18,691 bases of DNA from DRGV01 sp018903055 [NCBI: bacterium]. Lineage in GTDB: Bacteria; UBP18; UBA7526. Positions 1-7,931 of this stretch are shown piece after piece. Both the position numbers and the translations under genes were made by a program. The stretch covers positions 1 through 18,691 of the forward strand of contig JAHIPW010000140.1 of the NCBI GenBank assembly GCA_018903055.1, in the 5' to 3' direction. Below the pieces are notes generated by a model. The model had not been told where the DNA came from, did not search any database, and worked only from the letters and a program-made list of their open reading frames with translations. Within the stretch, counting starts at the first letter, position 1. Each line of letters begins with the position of its first letter.

Positions 1-1560
1 GAGAGCACTGGAGAACCAAGTATCTAAGACATCCGGATCCTGAATTAAGTTTTTATTCCCACATCTGGGACATTTATCAGGCCTCTTTCTCGCCACAATA
101 GGAGGACAACCTTCTTGATGCTTGATGCTGGATGCTGGATGCTTGTTTTTTCCAGGATCAAGGATCGAGGATCGAGGATCTTGCTGTTTCTTACAATAGT
201 AGACGGGAATTCGGTGTCCCCACCATATCTGCCGAGAAAGGCACCAGTCCTTCAAGCCCTCCATCCAATCCAGATAGACTTTCTCCCACCTTTTGGGGAT
301 ATATTCTATTCTTCCTTTCTTTACTACCTCGATGGCCGGCTTTGCCAATTTCTTAACTTTCAGGAACCATTGAAGAGAGATCAGGGGCTCAATGGGAGTA
401 GAGCATCTATAACACCTTCCCACAGGAACAGAATAATCCTCTTTCTTCTCCAGATAGCCTTTTTTCTCTAAATCTTCAAGAAGCCTCTTCCTACATTCGT
501 ATCTATCCCATCCCTCATACTTCCCGGCCTCCTTGGTCATCTTCCCGGAAGTGTCTATGACCCTTACCTCGGGAAGTTTATGCTTTCTTCCTATCTCGAA
601 GTCATTGGGGTCATGGGCCGGAGTAATCTTTACCGCCCCGGTACCAAATTCTGGGTCAACATAATCATCAGCGATCAGGGGTATCTCCCTATTCATAATG
701 GGAAGAATGAGGGTCTTGTCTATCAACCCCTTGAACCTCTTATCCTTGGGATTGACTGCCACCGCAGTATCGCCGAGCATGGTCTCTGGTCTGGTCGTAG
801 CCACGGTAATAAAATCAGGTGATCGGTGATCGGTGATCGCCCGCCAGAGGCGAGGTCTCGCCCCTCTGGGGCGGAGTGATCGGTATTTCCCTTTCTCACT
901 TTCCCACTTTCTCACTTTCCCACTTTCTAACTGTCCCCCTGTCTTAAAGGGATATTTTATGTAGTAGAGGTAGCTTTTTTCGTCCTCATGCTCCACCTCA
1001 ATATCGGATAAGGCAGTCTGGCATCTGGGGCACCAGTTTATGATGTATTCATCCCGGTAGATCAGATCCTTCTCATATAATTTGACAAAGGTCTCAGTCA
1101 CTGCTTCAGAGCATCCTTTATCCATGGTAAACCTCAATCTCTCCCAATCACAAGAGCATCCCAACCTCTTCAATTGCTCGATAATTCTATCCCCATACTT
1201 CTCTTTCCACTCCCAGACCTTTTTTATAAACCTTTCTCTTCCTAAATCAAACCTGCTCTTTCCCTCTTTCAATAGTTCCTTCTCCACCACGTTCTGGGTA
1301 GCAATTCCCGCATGGTCGGTTCCCGGGATCCAGCAGGCATTGTAGTTCTTCATCCTCTTATATCTCACCAAAATATCTTGCAGAGTACTATTTAGGGCAT
1401 GGCCCATATGTAAGGAGCCGGTAATATTGGGCGGAGGAATAACTACAGTAAAGGGCTTTCTCTTTCTATCTACTTCAGCATGGAAATAGCCCTGATTCAT
1501 CCAGTATCTATACCATTTCTCTTCTACTTTTTTTGGTTGATATTTAGTCGGTACGGCCAT
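1..1560 (-). CDS. valS: Valyl-tRNA synthetase, N-terminal 520 residues (runs off left edge)
   Basis: Class I aminoacyl-tRNA synthetase that charges tRNA-Val in the cytoplasm. I translated the minus strand from the ATG at 1560 and the frame stays open to base 1. Residues 42-54 carry the PPPNITGSLHMGH signature with the HIGH-type motif. WCPRC is at 176-180. ATTRPET (254-260) and GTGAVKITPAHDPND open the editing domain, and LSRQIWWGHRIPVYYC (441-456) and DPDVLDTWFSSAL follow it. The KMSKS loop and anticodon domain lie beyond the edge. Compared with remembered bacterial ValS sequences there are two extra in-frame stretches made of repeat DNA, at about residues 210-248 and 459-482. The second separates Cys456 from Cys485, Cys497 and Cys500 in the zinc-knuckle region. 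An AGAGGA Shine-Dalgarno precedes the ATG. The family is certain; whether the insertions are tolerated is inferred from the open frame. Confidence 0.97.
   Translation of the reverse strand, partial: MAVPTKYQPKKVEEKWYRYWMNQGYFHAEVDRKRKPFTVVIPPPNITGSLHMGHALNSTLQDILVRYKRMKNYNACWIPGTDHAGIATQNVVEKELLKEGKSRFDLGRERFIKKVWEWKEKYGDRIIEQLKRLGCSCDWERLRFTMDKGCSEAVTETFVKLYEKDLIYRDEYIINWCPRCQTALSDIEVEHEDEKSYLYYIKYPFKTGGQLESGKVRKWESEKGKYRSLRPRGARPRLWRAITDHRSPDFITVATTRPETMLGDTAVAVNPKDKRFKGLIDKTLILPIMNREIPLIADDYVDPEFGTGAVKITPAHDPNDFEIGRKHKLPEVRVIDTSGKMTKEAGKYEGWDRYECRKRLLEDLEKKGYLEKKEDYSVPVGRCYRCSTPIEPLISLQWFLKVKKLAKPAIEVVKKGRIEYIPKRWEKVYLDWMEGLKDWCLSRQIWWGHRIPVYYCKKQQDPRSSILDPGKNKHPASSIKHQEGCPPIVARKRPDKCPRCGNKNLIQDPDVLDTWFSSAL
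115..186. repeat. In-frame double heptamer array inside valS
   Basis: Four 7-nt units of CTKGATG (114-141) are followed, after a short T-rich linker, by four 7-nt units of AGGATCN (154-181). Although the unit is 7 nt, the block keeps the valS frame and encodes about 24 residues (459-482) between YYCKK and EGCPPIV. Other ValS proteins as I remember them have only a few residues here, inside the zinc-binding region. The GGATC word also forms the heptamer array in thrC at 6979-7009. Insert boundaries are estimated. Confidence 0.8.
817..933. repeat. In-frame composite repeat insertion inside valS
   Basis: The block contains GGTGATC three times in tandem (818-838), then a GC-rich imperfect palindrome at 841-874, then five 8-nt units of CTTTCYCA type (891-930). 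It encodes about 39 basic, low-complexity residues (210-248) between YPFKTGG and DFITVATTRPET, where other ValS proteins have roughly ten. The palindrome core AGGCGAGGTCTCGCCCCT (848-865) is identical to 7982-7999 in the thrC-hom spacer. The total length preserves the reading frame. Confidence 0.85.
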
Positions 1561-1577
1561 TATTTCCTCTAAAATAT

Positions 1578-1725
1578 GCCTCACTTCGTTCGGCAATTTT
1601 CACAGATTAGCACGGATTAAAAGACACGGATTAGCACTGATTTAATCTGCCTGCCCCGTAGCCTCCGACTTTAAGTCGGAGTGGTATGGGGTGCCCATCC
1701 GTGTAACTATTGAAGTTCCGATATC
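1578..1725. repeat. Dispersed palindromic repeat, copy A (AEC-valS spacer)
   Basis: This spacer holds 10-nt words of CACNGATTAN type in one orientation, then a central hairpin, then the reversed word (CCATCCGTGT). The central hairpin has perfect 9-bp arms, CTCCGACTT (1663-1671) and AAGTCGGAG (1673-1681), inside CCCC...GGGG. Both ends match the copy at 14766-14900: CACTYCGTTCGGCAAT on the left, and GTGTAACTATTGAA followed by a near-identical CGATA on the right. The right end abuts the stop codon of the AEC gene. No coding potential is seen. Confidence 0.85.
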
Positions 1726-2649
1726 TTAACATAAAAAGGCCAATACTAAAGGTATGGTAATGATCATGAGTAGGGTGGAAATTAGAATGGTGGAGGCTGC
1801 TAATTCTGGTCGAGCATCAAACTTCTGGGCGAACATGAAGCTGGCAATGGGCGAGGAGAGAGAAGAAATCAGAATGATGATCGCTCTATTCAGGCCAGTT
1901 ATCTTGAAGAGGTTTACGAAGATGAGGGCTAATGAGAGGCCCATGACTATTCTCGCTAAAGCACAGATAAGGGGAAGCCTGAAGGAAGTGACCTTAGTAT
2001 GGGAGAGCCTATCGCCAAGCATTAAGAGCATTAAAGGGATGGTGGGCCAAGCAACCATCTCAATGGTCTTTTTTCCCATCCTTAGGAATTCGAAGAAGAA
2101 AGGATGAGTGTTCAGGAACTGGATTAAAGGTTGACGGTAGATACTCAGGATAATACCAATAATCGCCGCATAAACGACTGGTATCTTGAGAGTAGTCTTT
2201 ATGCCCGATTTCTTACTTAAAAGATATACTCCTAAAGAGTAAAAAAGAAGACAGGAAGCAACATGATAGATTATTCCTTTAGAGAGGCCCATAGTTCCCA
2301 GGGCGAAGAGGGAGACGGGGAGGCCCATATTCCCGGTATTGGGGAACATAACGGGAAGATAGAAGGGGCGGGGGTCGAACCTTCTTATCTTGGAAAAGAG
2401 GAAGATAAGAAAACCCCCACACAACATGACAAAGAAGGCCCCAGAGGCAATACTTGCAAACTCCCTTGCTACGAACTCCTCATTTATCAGGGAGGTGAAG
2501 ACCAGACAGGGAGAGGTAATGTAGATGATGATATCGATTAAGGGATCGAGTTTTAGTTTGGTGATCCGAGAGAATAAAAAACCCATCCCTACAATAGTAA
2601 AGATGGGCAGGATGGTCTTCGAAATTAAAAGTAGCGTCCCCTGGGGCAT
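1726..2649 (-). CDS. AEC (auxin efflux carrier) family permease
   Basis: A 307-residue integral membrane protein, close to the usual 300-320 for bacterial AEC carriers (PF03547). Hydrophobic segments run through both halves, with a charged central region, consistent with the 5+5 helix plan. NTGNMGLPVS at residues 104-113 matches the conserved Asn-x-Gly...Gly-x-Pro motif of the family, and SSLSSPIASFMFAQKF lies in the C-terminal half. The ATG at 2649 has AGGTG about six bases upstream. Known family members export or import organic acids, amino acids or, in plants, auxin; nothing here fixes the substrate. Lying just after cimA in the threonine cluster, it could move an amino acid or a keto or hydroxy acid, which is inference only. 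Its stop lies at the edge of the palindromic repeat before valS. Confidence 0.85.
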   Translation of the reverse strand: MPQGTLLLISKTILPIFTIVGMGFLFSRITKLKLDPLIDIIIYITSPCLVFTSLINEEFVAREFASIASGAFFVMLCGGFLIFLFSKIRRFDPRPFYLPVMFPNTGNMGLPVSLFALGTMGLSKGIIYHVASCLLFYSLGVYLLSKKSGIKTTLKIPVVYAAIIGIILSIYRQPLIQFLNTHPFFFEFLRMGKKTIEMVAWPTIPLMLLMLGDRLSHTKVTSFRLPLICALARIVMGLSLALIFVNLFKITGLNRAIIILISSLSSPIASFMFAQKFDARPELAASTILISTLLMIITIPLVLAFLC

Positions 2650-2664
2650 GTAGTCACCTATAGA

Positions 2665-2832
2665 AGAATATCAGATTACCAGTAGGAAGGATATCAGTAC
2701 ATCAGGATATCAGGAAAAAGCTGTTAAAACCTGATATTCTGGTACTCTGATAACCTACCCACTGATTCGCTGATACCCTGATATACTTTTCCTATTTGAA
2801 TTTAGAATTTCGATCTTAGAATTTAGGATTTG
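2665..2832. repeat. Inverted octamer array (NNNATCAG words), cimA-AEC spacer
   Basis: The left arm (about 2666-2712) is a run of 8-nt units ending ATCAG or similar, such as GATATCAG and TACATCAG, with a single 7-nt unit TAGGAAG. After a loop near 2714-2729, the right arm (2730-2786) consists of octamers beginning CTGAT and also includes one 7-nt unit, CTACCCA. Placing the two 7-nt units opposite each other brings the arms into register. A tail at 2791-2832 holds AT-rich words such as GAATTTAG and GATTT. No gene is present. Confidence 0.8.
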
Positions 2833-2839
2833 ACGAAAC

Positions 2840-4408
2840 TTACTTTCTGTGTTTCTTGAGGAGCTTATATTCCAGGCTATCGACCAGGGCCTGCCAGGAG
2901 GCTTCAATGATATTGGTAGAGACCCCTACCGTTCCCCATCTCTCCTTTTTATCTCTGGCCTCCACAAGCACCCTCACTGGAGCAGCGGTCCCGGCCTTAA
3001 CATCCAGAACCCTCACCTTATAGTCCGTAAGACGAACACTCTTTAGAGAAGGATAAAACCCCTCCAGCGCCTTTCTCAAGGCGTTATCTAAAGCATTTAT
3101 CGGGCCGCTCCCCTCTGCTGCGGTATGCTCTTCAATCCCTTCCACCTTCACCTTTATGGTTGCCTCGCAATTTAAAGTTCCGTCCTTTCTCTTCTCCACC
3201 GTAACCCGGAAACCTTCTAAGTCAAAGAGGCTTCTATATTTTCCCAGGGCTTTCTTCATCAGGAGTTCAAAGGAGCCCTCCGCTCCCTCAAACTGATAGC
3301 CTTCATCTTCAAGTCTCTTTAGGTTCTCCAGGACCTTCACTGTCTGAGGGGTCTTCTTCTCCAGATCCAAGCCATACTCCTTTGCTTTATAGAGAATGTT
3401 GCCCCTTCCTGCTAATTCACTGACCAATATCCTTCTATGTATCCCCACTAATTCTGGTTGAATATGCTCATAGGTCCTGGGGTCCTTCTTCACCGCGCTC
3501 ACATGTATCCCCCCTTTATGGGCGAAAGCAGAGTTTCCTACAAAGGGCTGCCTCTCATCATGGGATAGATTGGCCAGTTCTGCAACATACCTTGAGACTT
3601 CGGTCAGCCCTGCCAGCTGCTTCTTCTTGATACAGTCAATTCCCATCTTTAGTTGGAGGTTGGGTATCACGGAACAGAGGTTTACATTCCCGCACCTCTC
3701 CCCCAAACCATTTATTGTCCCCTGAACCTGAAGCGCACCCTCCTCTACCGCTGCTAAGGTATTGGCCACTGCGACCCCTGAGTCATTATGGGCATGGATG
3801 CCGAGAGGAACTTTAATCTTCTTTCTTACCTCACGCATGATCTTTGATAGTTCAAAAGGAAGGGTTCCCCCGTTGGTATCACATAAGACAATGGAGTCCG
3901 CTCTTGCTCTTTGGGCCGCTTCCAAGGTTTTAAGAGCATAGGAAGGATCATCCTTATAACCATCGAAGAAGTGCTCGGCATCGTAGATTACTTCCTTCTT
4001 CTTTTTCTTCAGATACGAGACAGAATCTTTAATTAGCTCGAGGTTCTCTTCTAAAGAAATCCCCAGGGCAACCTTTACATGGAGGTCCCAGGATTTGCCA
4101 AAGATACAGACTACCTCTGTTCCCGATTCTAAGAGGGCTCTGATATTGGGATCCTTCTCTGCAGGATATTTCGCCCTTCTGGTAGAGCCGAAAGCAGTAA
4201 GTTTAGCATTCTTCAGTTTTATTCTTTTCATCCTCTGGAAGAACTTTATGTCCTTAGGATTGGAACCCGGCCAACCTCCCTCAATGTAATGGATACCAAG
4301 TTCATCTAACTTTTGAGCAATCCTTACCTTATCCTCTAAGGAGAAGGAGATCCCCTCTGCCTGGGCGCCATCCCTCAATGTGGTATCGTAGATCTTTACT
4401 TTCACCAT
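2840..4408 (-). CDS. cimA: (R)-citramalate synthase
   Basis: Condenses pyruvate with acetyl-CoA to citramalate, the first step of the threonine-independent isoleucine route. The start is ATG 4408 (522 aa), which has AAGGAG eight bases upstream; a GTG at 4417 is in frame but overlaps that site. The HMGL-like TIM barrel carries YDTTLRDG at 7-14, DAEHFFDG at 143-150, HAHND at 205-209 (metal ligands) and GLGERCGN at 234-241. A LeuA-type dimerisation/regulatory domain fills roughly 390-520. Length, the DAEHFFDG segment and the C-terminal pattern favour the long CimA family (TIGR00977) over 2-isopropylmalate synthase, but substrate choice cannot be proven from sequence. It follows lysC in the same direction across a 120-bp repeat spacer. 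Confidence 0.9.
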   Translation of the reverse strand: MVKVKIYDTTLRDGAQAEGISFSLEDKVRIAQKLDELGIHYIEGGWPGSNPKDIKFFQRMKRIKLKNAKLTAFGSTRRAKYPAEKDPNIRALLESGTEVVCIFGKSWDLHVKVALGISLEENLELIKDSVSYLKKKKKEVIYDAEHFFDGYKDDPSYALKTLEAAQRARADSIVLCDTNGGTLPFELSKIMREVRKKIKVPLGIHAHNDSGVAVANTLAAVEEGALQVQGTINGLGERCGNVNLCSVIPNLQLKMGIDCIKKKQLAGLTEVSRYVAELANLSHDERQPFVGNSAFAHKGGIHVSAVKKDPRTYEHIQPELVGIHRRILVSELAGRGNILYKAKEYGLDLEKKTPQTVKVLENLKRLEDEGYQFEGAEGSFELLMKKALGKYRSLFDLEGFRVTVEKRKDGTLNCEATIKVKVEGIEEHTAAEGSGPINALDNALRKALEGFYPSLKSVRLTDYKVRVLDVKAGTAAPVRVLVEARDKKERWGTVGVSTNIIEASWQALVDSLEYKLLKKHRK

Positions 4409-4425
4409 GGTAACCACTCCTTCCT

Positions 4426-4524
4426 ACCGGTTAATAGCAGTTAATATTAGTTAATAACGGTTAATAACAGTTGCAAAAAAGTAACCGGTATTAACCGATT
4501 TTAACCATTTTTAACCGATATTAA
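4426..4524. repeat. Inverted decamer array (GTTAATA / TTAACCG), lysC-cimA spacer
   Basis: The left half (4427-4470) is a tandem of 10-nt units NNNGTTAATA. The right half (about 4482-4524) is a tandem of 10-nt units NTTAACCGAT, the reverse-complement word. The loop near 4472-4483 is A-rich. The whole can fold into one long AT-rich hairpin in DNA or RNA. It lies just upstream of the cimA Shine-Dalgarno, with no coding potential. Confidence 0.8.
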
Positions 4525-4528
4525 CACT

Positions 4529-5749
4529 TCATTTCTGTCCTAAACCGAATTCTCTATGTAATGATTTTACTGCTTTCTGGACATCTTTTTCTTCAATAGC
4601 GCAAGAAATCTTTATCTCAGAGGTTGAAATCATCCCAATATTTATTCTCTCTTTTGCTAAGCAGGAGAACATCCTGGCGGCCACTCCGGGATGAGACCTC
4701 ATTCCCACTCCCACAATAGAGACCTTGGCCACTCCCTTGCTCGCCGCCACTCCCTTGGCTTTTATCCTTTTTGCTACTTCCTTAATGGCGGGAAGGGCCT
4801 TCTGTAGATCAACCTCTGCTATGGTAAAGGAGACATCTGTTAGACCTTTGAGGCTGGCGGATTGGATGATCATATCGACATTGATATTCCTCTCTGCTAT
4901 CTCACTGAAGATAGTAGAGGCGATCCCTGGCCTATCGGGAACACTCTGGATGGTAATCTTTGCCTGATCCCTATCATAGGTGACTCCGCTGACCTCCGGG
5001 GCCTCCAGGCCCTCCAGGCCCTTTTCAGTAATCATGGTCCCCTCCTTATTAGAAAAACTTGAACGAATATGTAATCTCACATTATATCTCTTGGCCAATT
5101 CTACGCTCCGTAGTTGCATTACCTTTGCTCCCAGGGATGAAAGTTCCAGCATCGCATCATAAGAAATCTTCTTTAGTCTCTTAGCAGAGGGAACCACCCT
5201 GGGATCTGCGGTATAGATTCCCTCCACATCGGTATATATCTCACAAGAAGCAGCTTTCAGGCTGGCGGCCAGAGCGACGGCCGTGGTATCGCTTCCTCCC
5301 CGACCTAAGGTAGTGATATCCTCCTCCTGACTTATTCCCTGAAAGCCAGCAACAACAACTACCTTTCCTTTCCTTAATTCATCCTTGATTCTTTCGGCAT
5401 CTACGGAGAGGATCCTGGCCTTAGTGTAGGCGGTATCGGTGAGGATCCTAGCCTGGGAGCCGGTGAAGGAGATTGCCGGACAGCCCAAAGAATGGAGAGC
5501 CATAGTTAATAGAGAGATAGAAATCTGCTCTCCCGTAGATAGAAGCATATCCACTTCCCTTTCTGAAGGATGGGCAGTTATCTCATAGGCAGAGGAGAGG
5601 AGGCGGTCTGTGGTATCACCTGGGGCGGAGACAACCACCACTACCTTATTCCCCTTTTTCGCGGTCCTCTTGACCCTCCTGGCTACACTCTTAATCTTTT
5701 TAGCGTCTGCAACTGAGGATCCTCCATACTTCTGAACAATTAGAGGCAT
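4529..5749 (-). CDS. lysC: Aspartate kinase (monofunctional, two ACT domains)
   Basis: Phosphorylates aspartate to aspartyl-4-phosphate, the first committed step toward lysine, methionine and threonine. It is 406 aa, matching the 400-410 aa monofunctional class such as Bacillus subtilis LysC. The kinase domain shows KYGGSS at 7-12, STGEQIS at 71-77 and [11 protein letters not shown] at 148-158. Two ACT regulatory domains occupy about 265-335 and 345-400, so feedback control by lysine and/or threonine is expected from the family. The ATG at 5749 lies inside the end of thrB, a 10-bp overlap that suggests translational coupling; AAGGTG precedes it. An in-frame Met239 has its own strong ribosome binding site (separate entry), as for the beta subunit of B. 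subtilis LysC. Residues GLEGLE near 245-250 come from a small GCCTCCAGG tandem. Confidence 0.96.
   Translation of the reverse strand: MPLIVQKYGGSSVADAKKIKSVARRVKRTAKKGNKVVVVVSAPGDTTDRLLSSAYEITAHPSEREVDMLLSTGEQISISLLTMALHSLGCPAISFTGSQARILTDTAYTKARILSVDAERIKDELRKGKVVVVAGFQGISQEEDITTLGRGGSDTTAVALAASLKAASCEIYTDVEGIYTADPRVVPSAKRLKKISYDAMLELSSLGAKVMQLRSVELAKRYNVRLHIRSSFSNKEGTMITEKGLEGLEAPEVSGVTYDRDQAKITIQSVPDRPGIASTIFSEIAERNINVDMIIQSASLKGLTDVSFTIAEVDLQKALPAIKEVAKRIKAKGVAASKGVAKVSIVGVGMRSHPGVAARMFSCLAKERINIGMISTSEIKISCAIEEKDVQKAVKSLHREFGLGQK
5033..5047 (-). promoter_or_regulatory. Internal ribosome binding site and start within lysC
   Basis: On the coding strand a perfect AAGGAGG (5047-5041) sits five bases before an in-frame ATG (5035-5033), which is Met239 of aspartate kinase. 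Initiation there would give a 168-residue protein containing only the two ACT domains. B. subtilis lysC is known to make such a beta subunit from an internal start at the equivalent place. The site is stronger than the one before the full-length start. Use in vivo is inferred. Confidence 0.6.
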
Positions 5750-6660
5750 ACCGCACCTTCTCGATCAATATCCAATATCCTATAATAACTCTTGTGACCT
5801 GCTTTTTGGAAGGCAGCGACCATAGCCTGACCTATTTCTTTATTCTTTTCTTCATTATTTCCAATGGAAAAGGCGGCGATGGTGGAGCCGGAACCACTTA
5901 AAGCCACACCTTGAGCGCCTGCCATCCTGGCTGCCTGAAAAACATCCTCCATCCCCGGAATAAGTTTTTTGCGATAAGGTTGATGGACTCGGTCTTGCAT
6001 ACTTTCGCTTAATAATTCTGGCAACAACTCTGGATTACCTTCCCTAGTCAGAATTGCGGTCGTGAAAAGAATATTACTCCCAGAACTCACGTAATCTACC
6101 AGACTAACCTTTTTTGGCAAAACCTTACGTGCCTCAATAGTTGAAATTTTGAAATCCGGAATGGCAACTACTACCTTTAAATCACTTCGTACCTTGGAAT
6201 ATTTTAAAAACCTAACTTCATTATCTTTTAAAGCAGCAATCGTCAATCCTCCCATTAAAGCAGGAACTACGTTATCCGGATGGCCTTCCAATCCTGCCGC
6301 TATCTTAAGAATCTCGTCTTGGGAGAGCTTGTCTCCCATTAATCTATTGGTAGCAACCAAAGCCCCAATGCGCGCTGCTGCTGAAGAACCCAACCCCCGA
6401 GCTAAGGGAATGTTATTGATAAGTTTCAGGTTTACGGTTAACGGTTTACCGTTTACGGTTTTAAAGACTTCCTGGGCGGCCTGGTAGGCAATATTGGACT
6501 TATCCTTAGGTAGAGAATCCGCTCCTTCTCCTTCAATCTCGATAGAGAGTTTATCTGCCTTCTCTATCTCCACAGTATTATATAGTTTTAGAGCCAGACC
6601 TAAGATATCATAACCCGGCCCTAAATTTGCCGTAGTCGCCGGCACTCTTACTTTCACCAT
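5740..6660 (-). CDS. thrB: Homoserine kinase (GHMP family)
   Basis: Uses ATP to phosphorylate L-homoserine to O-phosphohomoserine, the substrate of threonine synthase. Start ATG 6660 (306 aa) has AAGGTG six bases upstream; a GTG at 6669 is in frame but is part of that site. [13 protein letters not shown] at 6-18 is the usual N-terminal substrate-binding region. [12 protein letters not shown] at 85-96 is the GHMP ATP-binding motif, followed by [16 protein letters not shown], and the C-terminal GSGSTIAAF motif is present. Length is normal. It sits between thrC and lysC and overlaps the lysC start by 10 bp. Residues about 67-79 are written by a repeat-like stretch (separate entry), but the local protein length fits the family. 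Confidence 0.95.
   Translation of the reverse strand: MVKVRVPATTANLGPGYDILGLALKLYNTVEIEKADKLSIEIEGEGADSLPKDKSNIAYQAAQEVFKTVNGKPLTVNLKLINNIPLARGLGSSAAARIGALVATNRLMGDKLSQDEILKIAAGLEGHPDNVVPALMGGLTIAALKDNEVRFLKYSKVRSDLKVVVAIPDFKISTIEARKVLPKKVSLVDYVSSGSNILFTTAILTREGNPELLPELLSESMQDRVHQPYRKKLIPGMEDVFQAARMAGAQGVALSGSGSTIAAFSIGNNEEKNKEIGQAMVAAFQKAGHKSYYRILDIDREGAVCL
6429..6462. repeat. Repeat-like GTTTACGGTT words inside thrB
   Basis: GTTTACGGTT occurs twice (6430-6439 and 6451-6460), separated by AACGGTTTACC, so direct and near-palindromic copies of one word make up 34 bases of coding sequence. It encodes part of [13 protein letters not shown]. The protein has no evident extra length, so this could be replacement or chance rather than insertion. 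Confidence 0.45.
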
Positions 6661-6675
6661 AATAAACACCTTAAA

Positions 6676-6857
6676 AGTATCAGGATATCAGGGAATCCGG
6701 ATATCAGGGAAACAGGAAATCAGGATATCAGAATATCAGGAACTTCCCGATAACCCGATCACCCGATAACCCAATCACCCGATAACCCGATCACCCGATA
6801 ACCCGATAACCCGATCACCCGATAACCCGATAACCCGATAACCCGATCGCCTGATCT
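6676..6857. repeat. Octamer array with inverted halves, thrC-thrB spacer
   Basis: Eight 8-nt units of NNNATCAG type run from 6676 to 6739, for example GATATCAG four times. Six bases later, thirteen units of CCCGATAA or CCCGATCA (one CCCAATCA, one CCCGATCG) run from 6746 to 6849. A degenerate fourteenth at 6850-6857 enters the thrC stop codon (6856-6858). The second half is broadly the reverse complement of the first. The strict 8-nt periodicity is directly visible. No gene is present. Confidence 0.92.
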
Positions 6858-7923
6858 AATAGCCCAGTTCCTTCACTACCGCTTCCAATGTTGGGGGAAG
6901 GACTTTTGGCTTCTTGGCCAGGGCAATGGCCCTATCCGGATCCTTCAAGCCATGGCCCGTAAGAATGCAAACCACTACTGGATCCTGGATTCTGGATCCT
7001 AGATCCTGGTTAAAGTAGCCTTGCTTATGTAATTTTATTAAGCCAGCGACTGAGGCCGCAGAAGCCGGCTCCACAAATATCCCTTCTTGGGAAGCGATTA
7101 ACTTATAGGCTGCTAAAATTTCTTCATCTGTTACCTTATCGATCAGCCCCCCAGACTCATCCCGGGCCTCCTCCGCCTTCTTCCAGGAAGCAGGGTTACC
7201 AATTCTTATCGCCGTAGCAATGGTCTCTGGTTTTTCAATCAGCCTTCCCTCAACAATGGGAGCAGCGCCAGCCGCTTGAAAGCCGAGCATCCTGGGAAGG
7301 GATTTAATCTTCCCCTTTTCTTTATATTCCTTATACCCTTTCCAATAGGCAGTGATATTCCCAGCGTTCCCTACCGGCATTACCTGATAATCCGGCGCTC
7401 TCCCCAACTCATCACAGATCTCGAAGGCTGCTGTCTTCTGTCCTTCTATGCGATAAGGGTTTATGGAATTAACCAGTTTTATGGGGTATTTCTCTGTTAT
7501 CTCCCGGGCAAGTTTCAGGGCCTGATCGAAGTTTCCTTCTATAGCAATCACCCTTGCCCCATGCATCAGGGCCTGGGCGAGCTTGCCTAAGGCGATGGCT
7601 CCCTTGGGAATTAAAACGATACAGTCCAGTCCTGCTCGAGAAGCATAGGAAGCGGCAGAGGCCGCGGTATTTCCCGTGGAGGCGCACATCACCGCTTTCG
7701 CCCCTTCTTCCTTTGCTTTAGAAACAGCAACCGTCATCCCCCGATCCTTGAAGGAGCCGGTGGGGTTTACCCCCTCATACTTGAGATAGACCTCTAATCC
7801 TAAAGATTTATTTAAACTCTGAGCCTTAATTAAAGGAGTATCCCCCTCATCTAAGGTGATAACCGGGGTCTTCTCTGTTACTGGTAGATAATTTCTATAT
7901 CTGGCAATTACGCCTTGCTTCAT
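6856..7923 (-). CDS. thrC: Threonine synthase
   Basis: PLP enzyme that converts O-phosphohomoserine to L-threonine. It is 355 aa, the short type found in Bacillus, archaea and many other bacteria. The PLP lysine is Lys59 in [25 protein letters not shown] binds the cofactor phosphate or substrate, [15 protein letters not shown] is the second family block, and [10 protein letters not shown] lies near the C terminus. The ATG at 7923 has GGAGA about eight bases upstream. Near residues 305-315 a heptamer array adds [10 protein letters not shown] between the conserved [11 protein letters not shown] region and VVCILTGHG, where relatives have a short loop. The stop codon is touched by the octamer array that follows. 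Confidence 0.95.
   Translation of the reverse strand: MKQGVIARYRNYLPVTEKTPVITLDEGDTPLIKAQSLNKSLGLEVYLKYEGVNPTGSFKDRGMTVAVSKAKEEGAKAVMCASTGNTAASAASYASRAGLDCIVLIPKGAIALGKLAQALMHGARVIAIEGNFDQALKLAREITEKYPIKLVNSINPYRIEGQKTAAFEICDELGRAPDYQVMPVGNAGNITAYWKGYKEYKEKGKIKSLPRMLGFQAAGAAPIVEGRLIEKPETIATAIRIGNPASWKKAEEARDESGGLIDKVTDEEILAAYKLIASQEGIFVEPASAASVAGLIKLHKQGYFNQDLGSRIQDPVVVCILTGHGLKDPDRAIALAKKPKVLPPTLEAVVKELGY
6979..7009. repeat. In-frame heptamer array inside thrC
   Basis: Four contiguous 7-nt units TGGATCC, TGGATTC, TGGATCC and TAGATCC plus a partial TGG. It encodes [10 protein letters not shown] in a loop just before VVCILTGHG. The word shares GGATC with the four-unit heptamer array in valS (154-181). 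The frame is kept through the array. Confidence 0.75.
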
Positions 7924-7931
7924 TAATACTC

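Noticed and set aside
115-1345. Plus-strand open frames of 74-118 codons opposite valS
   Set aside because: They are shadows of the valS frame, with no ribosome binding sites or recognisable protein features; ValS motifs account for the whole region.
1-1560. valS as a pseudogene broken by repeats
   Set aside because: Translation from 1560 to 1 shows no stop or frameshift, and motifs on both sides of both insertions remain in the same frame.
6746-6857. CRISPR array
   Set aside because: Units are 8 nt and contiguous with no unique spacers, and there are no cas genes.
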